A DNA stretch of 64,000 nucleotides, from positions 154,841,152 to 154,905,151 of the forward strand of contig CP136066.1 of NCBI GenBank assembly GCA_032622095.1, in the 5' to 3' direction. The first letter of the stretch is position 1. Every line of letters starts with the position of its first letter. Shown one piece after another: positions 46,201 through 56,735 of this stretch. This stretch comes from Siphonodentalium dalli. Its lineage: Eukaryota; Mollusca; Scaphopoda; Gadilida; Siphonodentaliidae. The position numbers and the translations under genes were made by a program. The notes under the pieces were generated by a model that had not been told where the DNA came from, ran no database searches, and saw only the letters and a program-made list of their open reading frames with translations.

Positions 46201-49200
46201 AGCATATTTCATTGAGCGGAGCTCTGGACCAGATATTCATGTCATGTGACATCTGTATGGACGAATCCCTCGGCACATTTATTCCAGTTTTCACCTGGCA
46301 ATGTATTCTTAATTTTGTGTAATGAATGGTGAATATCACTAATGATCAGGGATATGAAGAGGACTGCTAAGTGACGGGTGTGCTGATCATTTAACCTTTC
46401 ATGACGGGAGCATTAAAGACCCTGTGCCAATGCATTCTCATATATATTCGAGTCGACCATAGGTCGCCTCACATATATAAGAGAATGCATTGGCCTAACA
46501 ATTTTTTTATTATTTTTTACCATTTTTTCTTACATTCTTTAACAATTTTTATCATTTTGTATCATTTTTTCTTACATTCTATAACAATTTTAACATTTTT
46601 TATATTTTTATAATTTTTTTCTCAAATTATTTATCAATTTTTATCCTTTTTCTTTTTACATTTTTCATTATTTCTTACATTCTTTAACAATATTCTTATC
46701 AGTTTTTTTTATTTTTTCTTACATTTTTTAACAATTATAAAAAATAATATAAAATTTGTCAGGCCAAAGCATTCTGTTATATATGCGAACCAACCTATGG
46801 TCGACTCGCATATATAATAGAATGCATTGGCACAGGGCTTTCTCAAAAATTCAGGAAGCTCCAGTCATGAAAGGGTTAATAGCGGCAAGGTGACATACCT
46901 ACATGTCAAGAATGATCAATGATAACTCACAATTGTTCTCATTGTCAATTTGGGGAAACTATTCATATTCATTAAGGTAGCAATATGCCTAGTCATCTAA
47001 TTAGTGATGAGTATGAATAGATTAAGAGACTCCTACTGTACAGTAATGTCCTAAATAATCGCCCCTAAACCACAGCAGAATTATGGGAAATTTTTCAGGA
47101 TATATTAGTAGTCGGAAATATGGCTTGCTGCCATTCCTCGGAAAGCTCTCATTGATAGCTTTCCGACGTATGGCAACAAGCCATATTTCCGACTAAATCT
47201 TGAAAAGTATTCTTCCTAGTATTGTTCAGATTACTGTACTATTAAAAGTAAAAATGCCACATAACTTAGCAACTTTGAGCTTCAATAATGTGCATATAAT
47301 AAACAGAATACCTACAGTTTTTTGTTTGAATACCTGAAACATCTCATTCGTGTCTGGAAAGAAATATCAAATTTTCACTCGTGGTTGCAAACTCGCAGCT
47401 CGTGAAAATTCAATATTTCTCTCCAGACACTCATGAGATATTTCGGTATTCAAAACAAAAACTGTAGTTATTCTTTATGTATTAGCACCAGATTGTTTGG
47501 CTTCAGCAATCTGCAGCCCTTTGCCATGGCCCAGTCTGCTTCAGCAAATGGCTTCGGGATTGCTGATAATAGATTGCAGTAGCCAATTATGAGGGCTGTT
47601 GCACATAATCTATCTTTTAACATGGACAGCAAGTTTTATCCTGTTTTGCCTGAGGGATAAACAGTTGCTATAAAATGACTCCTATTAAACTTACACAAAT
47701 TGCTGGTGGTTTACAGTTTGACAGATCATTGTGGCGATTACCCAGATGCGTGTGAACCTTTTAAGTAACCATCATATCTAGAGGCAATAGTTATATAGCT
47801 CAATCAAGATACAACTCAATTTTAGTATAACCAATATGACAGTGGTGTTTATATTTATTGGTGTTATCCCTAGTAGCACATGTCCATTTGCAATGACAGT
47901 TAAAGATGGTCTATCTCTTTCCAGAAAGTTTTAAATATAGATTCCGGGGTATAAAATAATAGATATGATTCGAGGACACCTGTCTGGAAAAATTTCTGTC
48001 AATTAATATAAATTTTATTTTTTTTAAATTTTCACATCCGTGGGACAGTAATTATTAGAGAAAATGCATTTGGCTTAATTTGGGACAGACAAATTTGTTT
48101 GGTATAGAGAGGGATCTGGTTTATAGAAAGTCCAATATGGAGAGGTTTTACTGTATACCCAATCTTCAGTTTTATCTGAATTTTATTCACAAAATTGTTA
48201 TTTGTAGTCTTAAAATCGGGATTTATAAAAATTATGTTGTAATTGTGGCCCGGAAGAGACGGACAATCATAATGGATAGAGCGATACAATACAATATGAT
48301 ATTTTATTGCATAACGGCCACAACAAGTAGAATATGACAATTATAGAAAACAAAACATAAAAATTAACAAATGAACTTAACATGTGTGAACAACTATAAT
48401 AAAAAAAACTATATATAATTTAGTTTATTTGGCACTTGTCATCATCGATAAGGATAGTTACCCATGAATAATTCTGTCTAGTTAAAGTAATATATAGTAA
48501 CATTTTTTCATAAGTTGTGTTTTCTGAAAAAGTAATGTGGTTGGATATTTTTATCGGCAATGGTTTAATTTTATGTTGTTAAAAGCTGGCATACTTCCTG
48601 AGTAATGAAAATTGAGTTTCAAACCCTCAAATAAGCGTGCAATATACCTTTAAAATCAGAGAGAAAAATTTAGATATGAAGATACTTCAGAACACCCACA
48701 GGATCAGGGATCAGCCTAGAGAATTAAATTTGGGAAAATTCACTTCTCCCTAATAGATTATTAGGGGAAATGGAAGTTATCAGGGAGAGGTCATGAAGGC
48801 TGTAGTTCACTTTACTCTCTAAAATCACCTTTCTGTGTTACAATAAGTATTATATAATACAAGAGACCAGTTATAATACTACTAGTACCACTATAATGAG
48901 TAATTAATTCTGTCCAGTTAAAGGAATATATAGCAACATTTTTTCATAAGTTGTGTTTTCTGAAAAAGTAATGTGGTTATTATTTTTATCGGCAACGGTT
49001 TAATTTTACGTTGTTAAAGCTGGCGTACTTCGTGAGCAATGAAAATTTAGTTTCAAACCCTCACATAAGTGCACAATATACCTTTAAAATCAGAGTAATG
49101 TGGCATACTGGTAAATGAGAGAGATAAATAATTTAATTACACCATTATAATCAGTAAATACACTGAAAAAATATGCTGCTTAGAAATATGCATACTGGTA

Positions 49201-52200
49201 TATGAGAGAGAAGTCACTTCTCCCTGTGACAAAAATAAGGAGAAGTGACAAATTTTAGGGAGAAGATTCTCCCAAGTCGCCATCTAGCCTGATCCCTGTA
49301 CGAGGTGACAGTGATATAAGGAGGTATATATTCAGCTTGATCAAAACAAAGAGAACAATGTGAATTATAATTGATCAATGCGTTGATTCTGGTTCTGAAA
49401 ATAAATAATTTTTCTTGTCTGTTAAAATGAAAAGATAACTATTCTGACAGAAACTTTCTATACTGTACACGTAATGTACTTGGTAGATATCTTTCAATTC
49501 TATTGACATTTAGTGTAAACAGTTATTTATGCTCCGTTAGGCACATATGGTCAATCACAATGCACATGGTATAATCATGGAAAGAGAACTTGAATCTGGC
49601 AGTAAGCCAAAGGCCATTTCCTTGTCAGGAAAATTACATCAGGATTTCATCTCGAATGATGAATGGTATTCTATTGACATTTCCGGCTCATAAGAACAAG
49701 AACCTCTAGTAAGGTAAATACAAAATGAAAGTGTCAATGACACTGTAGCTCAACTTGGGAAGGAATTAATTTTTTTCTGAGCAATGAATAGAATGATAAA
49801 GAAGGAAAGCCAAAAAGTTATAGTTAAGGTCTTGTATTGTGTAGATGAAATTATCTTCATTTGAAAGATTCACAAATAAATGTTGGCTGCAGGGTGGGCG
49901 GATGGATTCAGATTTGAAATCTAAGATGGCTGCTGGGAGCCATGTTTTATAACGAATTTCAGAAATAATTGATGGCTCCAATCTAGAGGACACCCCAAAG
50001 ATCCATCGTATGAAGTTTGGTGACAATTGGATGAGGGATGCGGCCAGTAGGGTGAACCAACAGAAATTGTTGATGGACGGATGCACAGATTTACAGATGC
50101 ACGGATGACGACACCAACCCAATAGCTCAAACTTTACAAAATGAAGTTGAGCTAAAAAATTGCTCGATTTACATCCCCTCCCAACACTATTTTTAGTCCC
50201 CTCCTCAATTTTTTTTTATTGGGATATCTTTTATGAAAACTTTTTTCTCATGTCTTAACCGTCAAATTATATTTCATGACCCATTACTCATTCAATTCTG
50301 ATCAAATATTGGACAATCTATATAAGATAGAATACTGCTTCAATATCTAGAACCATGACCATTTATGTTAGGAAAAATAAAATATAAAAATAAAATTCGC
50401 CTTCCCGCCCCATTTTTCAGAAAAAGTTTGAAGTAAATCTAGCAATTTATTTATAATGGCCTTATACATAACAAGGAATCAATTCACGAAAAAAAAACTG
50501 AATAAATTGCTTTAATAGGTTCTTTGGACCAAAATTTACATTTTATCATGATACAGCAAATGTTATTTGTAAATCGGTGAGACACAATTGGATTTAATTT
50601 CGTGTTTAATCCCTGGTGGCAGCCTAAGGGGCAGATTGATCAAATTAAATGCAGCATAAAGAATAGTAAGGTCATTGTAAAATATTAAGTATTTTATAAA
50701 TGAAAATTAAATCCAGTTTATATTGTGTTTAAACTCCAAGTTTATGCATAATATGTGGCTTTACACATTGTAGGAACATCATTTTATTATCAAATTAGTT
50801 ATGGTTTTTCAGTTTGAAACAAGGTTTCATTTAGTGTGTAGTAAGTCTAGACACACATTTTGCATAAACAAGCAGTGAAATATTGTGTCTGACATTTGCA
50901 GAATGAGGTCCCCAGAGGGTGAATTTAGTGATGCTATCCCGCACGGCAGGCTAGCATCACCAAATTCACCCTCTAGGAACCGCATTCTACTTAGACATCA
51001 ACTGCTATCTGAGATCTAGGATCAGATATTGAAGTTTCCTATTTGAAGTTGGTGATGTTCGTCCATTAGTCACCTCCATTATGCAATATATCTTCTGCAA
51101 ATTAGGGGTTATATGGTTGATCTGGACATCAACATAATGTGTACCATGGTATGGGTACACATAAAAAGGTACAGTAATGTTCTAATAAATAATCGACTCC
51201 TTAACCACAGCAGAATTTTGGTAACTTTTCAGGATTTAGTCAGATATATAGCTTGTTGCCATTCATCAGAAAGCTCTCAGTGAGAGCTTTCCGATGAATG
51301 GCAACAAGCCATATTTCCGACTAAATCCTGAAAAATTACCCATAATTCTGCTGTGGTTAAGGAGTCGATTATTTAGGGCATTACTGTATTTGTAGTCTTG
51401 AAATCAGGTTTATAAAAAAATTATATTGTTGTAATTGTTGCCCAGAAGAGATACACTATCTTTAACCCTTTCATGACGGGAGCTGCGCTGATGCAGCATT
51501 ATAGATCATATGCCAGTGCATTCTTTTATATATGTGAGTCTCCCATATGGAGCCATGCATATATAAGAGAATGCACTGGCTTACAAGGTCAAGGTAAATA
51601 TTGTTAGGCCAATGTATTCTCTTATATATGTGAGCCTCGCATATATAAGAGAATGCACTAGCTTACAAGGTCCAGGTAAGTATTGTTAGGCCAATGTATT
51701 CTCTTATATATGCGAGGCTCCATATGGGAGACTGGCATATATAACAAAATGCATTGGCACAGGGCTTTCGCAAAATATCAGGAATCTCCAGTCATGGAAG
51801 GGTTCAAATTTAATACTAAATTATAAAATATCACGAAAAGCATCAAATAGCTATATATTAATCAACTGAAAGTCTTGAATACACTCCACCAAACCTTCAG
51901 GGATCTCACCAAACACGATGCTAAAGGATAGTTTTCCTTGATTGTTTGATGAATCATGTGGTTGTTGGTAGCTTGTAATAAGAAACAATGCAAGCCAGAA
52001 GACCAGATCAGTGGTTCAATTCCAGACATTTGAGTTTTATATTGGTTGTGGAATTAAAATTTCAAAATTTAATTAAACTAAAAACTCCAGTTAAGCTACA
52101 AGACTTAACATAGTAAATTGTCAAAAGTAAATTATGTAGTACAACATTTGATTTTTGTCGACAATAACTGATAGATCCCACAAAGATGTGACATTACCTT

Positions 52201-55200
52201 CATCTTCCTTCGACATCCCGATCTCCATGACTAAATTCTTGACTTTTTCAGGTATTTTCACTTGGTAGCTCTCCAACATAAGTCGTTTAATTTCTAGACA
52301 CCATTTTCTTTTCTGTTCCAAGTTTCTGGCCTTGAAATATAAGTGAGATATTGAAGCAAGTCTGAGTTTAGTGTGCCTGTCATTTGCACAATGAGGTCCC
52401 CAGAGGGGTAATTTAGTGACGCTATCCTGCATAGTGGTCTAGCATCACCAAATTCACCCTCTGGGGACATCATTCTGCATGGCCTCATCTGCTATGGGAG
52501 ACATAGACTCAGATTGTAGTTCCCAAAGGGGGAATATTGTGATGTATACCAATTGGGAACCTCGATTATGCAATGTGTCATCTGCCAATTTGGGGATATA
52601 GAGAAACTAAACTAATTAAGAAATAGAATCTATGTGAAGAATTTTTTATAGAAATTTGATAATAAAGAAACTTTCCAGAGAAGATGAGGCCTAAGCAGAA
52701 TGAGGTACACAGAGGGTGAATTTACTGATGCTAGCCCGCTATGCAGGATAGCATCACTAAATTCACCCTCTGGGGACTTCATTTTGCAAATGACAGGCAC
52801 ACTAAACTCCGGCTTATATTGAAGTATTACTGCAGTTTGACAAACTAGTATTTCAGAATCTGTGTCATATACCTACTTGTAGAAAGTAGTATTCAAATAA
52901 TATTCAAGAAATGATGTTTGAGATTATTTGAATGACTGAGCATGAACGACAGAATTAACATCAACATGTTTCCTACTGCTCAATTTATAGTTTGATTATT
53001 CAGTTTGTTGACACCTAGCTGAGTGGATTTTTAAATTATCAATATAAACAGGAATGAAACAGCAGAAGCATGCCAAATTATAACCATAAAACATACACAA
53101 ATCATTGTTTTACATAAATTATAACCATAAAACATACACAAATCATTGTTTTACATAAATTATAACCATAAAACATACACAAATCATTGTTTTACATAAA
53201 TTATAACCATAAAACATACACAAATCATTGTTTTACATAAATTATAATCCTAAAACACACACGTCATTGTGCTCACATAAATATAATCCTAAATACACAC
53301 ATCATTGTGTTCGCATAAATATAATCCTAAAACACACACATCATGTGTTCACATAAATATAATCCTATAACACACGCACAAAATTGTGCATGCCTAAATA
53401 TCATTCTAAATCACACACAAATTGTGATCGAAACCAGCAAATGACTTGTTTTTATATTACCAAAACTGAGTAAATATTTCACCTGTAATGTGTATTGGCT
53501 TCTGCTATTGTCAAAAGGAACAACCTGGAAACTCAGTGGCTCTTTTGGTATGCTTTCCACCAACATGAGATTTGAGCACTGAAAAGAAACAAGTACTGAT
53601 CAAAACACAAAGTAAAGTAGAACCTTCCCAACTTGGGCTCGGACAATTTTTTGTCCAAACACCTCGCCTTAGAGGCCAACTTGTCAATGCTTGTGAAGGA
53701 CTAGGATGATTTTAGTTCCCGACTTTTGGACTTAAGACGCCGAAATGTCAGTTTTGAACCAGGACACGGTCAACTTTCTGTACCGACCTTTTGCCTTAGA
53801 GGCATCAGCAAGCCTGCAAATAGTGTGTCTGTCATTTGCAGAATGAGGTCCCCAGACGGTGAATTTAGTGACGCTATCCCACACGGTGGGCTAGCATCAC
53901 CAAATTCACCCTCTGGGGACCTCATTCTGCTTATGTCTCATCTTCTGGGAAGTATCTATAGTCTCAAATTAACATTGTTTTAGTTACTTTTTCCTTTCTG
54001 TTCAGTTTCTATATTCCCTAATTTTCAGAAGATAAAATGCATAATCGAGGTGACTAATGAGTAAACATCACCAAATTTAACTGGGGAATTTCAATCTGAT
54101 CCTAGGTCTCCCATCCATAGAAGTTGAGGCCTAAGCAGAATGAGGTTCCCAGAGGGTGAGTTTGGTGATGCTAGCACACCTTGCAGGATGGCATCACTAA
54201 ATTAACCTTTTGGGGACCTCATTCTGCATATTATATACACACTATTAGCAGCCTTGAATTGGTATTTCCCTGAATGGGAATTTGGGTCTAGTTCAAGTAG
54301 TAGGTGGAGGGGTGGTCAGTTGGAATTTAGACACCCCCCAACAGACCCTCTAGCCATGTCCCTGATTATATAGGCACTCACCTCAATGAATATCTTGGCA
54401 CTGAACAAATGATTTTCTCTCTTTTTACATATGAGCAATCCTTTCTCAAAAAGGAACACCTGACGAGACCCTTTCACACCATGTAGCTTGAACAAACACT
54501 GAAAAACAACACAATTGTTTGTAAACTATGAAGGTGTCTTAAAACTTGTGAGGGAAGTCTTAAAACTGTGACTTTTTTTTTACAAAATGCTAAATAAAAT
54601 ATATTATCATCAAGTAAATATATCAGGTTCCTGAAAAGGCAAAGGACAATTAATTAATATATATGCAGAATGAGAGTACAAATGACTACAACTATGAAAA
54701 TTTATTTATAACTCGATACATGTACAGTAACGCCCTAAATAATTGACTCCTTAACCACAGTAGAATTATGGGTAACTTTTCAGGATTTAGTCGGAGATAG
54801 GCTTGTTGCCATTCATCGGAAAGCTCTCAGGATCCATAATTTATCAATATGTGACAACGTCTGGAGATCACATGTATCATCTGATCATTAGTCAAAATTT
54901 CTTGATCCTAACCTCCCTATTGCCTTGCAATAATTCACAGCTATGAATAAGATATTTTCAAATATTTGTATAACTAAATACTCCCAACTGAAGTTGATAT
55001 TTTGAATATATTGAATGATTTCTGAAATGGTATAAATAATGACAATATGAGAAGAATAAGGACTCTTTTCTTACCACAGGTTTGTTTACCAGCATCAGAC
55101 TTAACTCAACATAATACATTAACCCTTTCAGTGCCAGGGGCCGATCTCATCGGCCCTAATTTACGGTCTGTAAAATCGGCCCTAAAAAAATATTATTTTT

Positions 55201-56702
55201 TTTTTTAGATTTTTTAGATTTTTTAAAATTTATTAAAATTGTAAAAAATAATAACAAATGATGAAAAATTGTTAGGCCAATGCATTCTCTTATATATGCG
55301 AGGCGACTCGCATATATAAGAGAATGCATTGGCACAGGGTATATGGGTTGATACAAAATTCGGACCTGGCACCTGGCACCATTTATTTCTATACTAAACT
55401 GGTTCTCCCGCTCAGCTATAACAGTATACCTTGGAATGTCTATTATTCATTTGGAGGGGTTTTAAGGAAAATAAGCAGACGACAGATAGTAAAAATACAA
55501 AAGAAATCATATTTATTGGAGGGAAATGTTCAGATAATAACTTATTATCTGACTATTTCCTAAGGGATAACTACTCATCAATGTGAACAAACCTGCAAAT
55601 AGTGTGTCTGTCATTTACAGAATAAGGTCGCCAGAGGGTGAATTTAGTGGTGCTATTCTGCATGGCGGGCTAGCGTCACCAAATTCACCCTCTGGGGACC
55701 TTATTCTGCTTAGACCTCAACTGCTATGGGAGACCTAGGATCAGATTGAAGTTCCCCAGTTGAAGTTGGTGATGTTCACACATTATTCACCTCGATTATG
55801 CATGTTATCTTCTGGAAATCAGGGGATATAGAAACTGAACAGAAGGGAAAAAATTTAACTAAAACAATATTAATTTGAGACTATAGATGCTTCCCAGAAG
55901 ATGAGGCCTAAGCAGAATGAGGTCCCCAGAGGGTGAATTCGGTGATGCTAGCCCACTGTGCGGGATAGCATCACTAAATCCACCCTATGGGGACCTCATT
56001 CTGCAAATGACAGACGTGCACTATCTGCAGGCTTGAATGAGTATTTAGTATAGAAAGGGTTAACTTGTCATTATTAGTAGGAAAATTGACTGAGGATTCC
56101 ATTATATTATCAATGCTTCTAGCATGATAAAATGCTTCAGAACTTGTGTTGAAGTATTCAGTTTACATGCCACACCCGAGACAAAACTCCTGAGCCAATT
56201 ATCCAACCTGCATCAACATCATCAGGCTTGCAATGTGATAACACTATTCGATGAGCTACTAAGTGCACAACTGCTGTTCCAGTCTTGATTTGACATTTTT
56301 TGGTTGGATTCCAATAATAAACTCAACTCGAGAACAAGTTCTCCGTTCTCCGAGGCTCGTGAGATCATCTTGATTTCACATTTTCTGGTCGGATTCCATT
56401 AACCCTTTTTCCTAAGTGGATTCTCCCACCCCGCTATAACAGTGTATATTGGAGCGGTCTATTATCTTAATTGGGAGGGGTGTTCAGAATATATAAGCAG
56501 ATGACAGAAGAACAAGAGCATCACTAGGGCACGGGAAAATATGCTTGTGGTAATCTTAACAAAGGGTCATAACTATGGTGAAAATCTGGAACCCTAATTC
56601 GAACATGACCTGTATTTTCGACTAGTAAACTCACACACCAAATTTCATATCATTCAGTTCAGACGTACTAAAGTTATCATCCGGAAACAAAAATTTAGTG
56701 CA

Positions 56703-56735
<33 letters not shown>

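Noticed and set aside
52013-52023. B-box-like GGTTCAATTCC with a possible A box at 51967
   Set aside because: No cloverleaf could be drawn, there is no tail and no target duplication; a single 11-base match is expected by chance in 64 kb.
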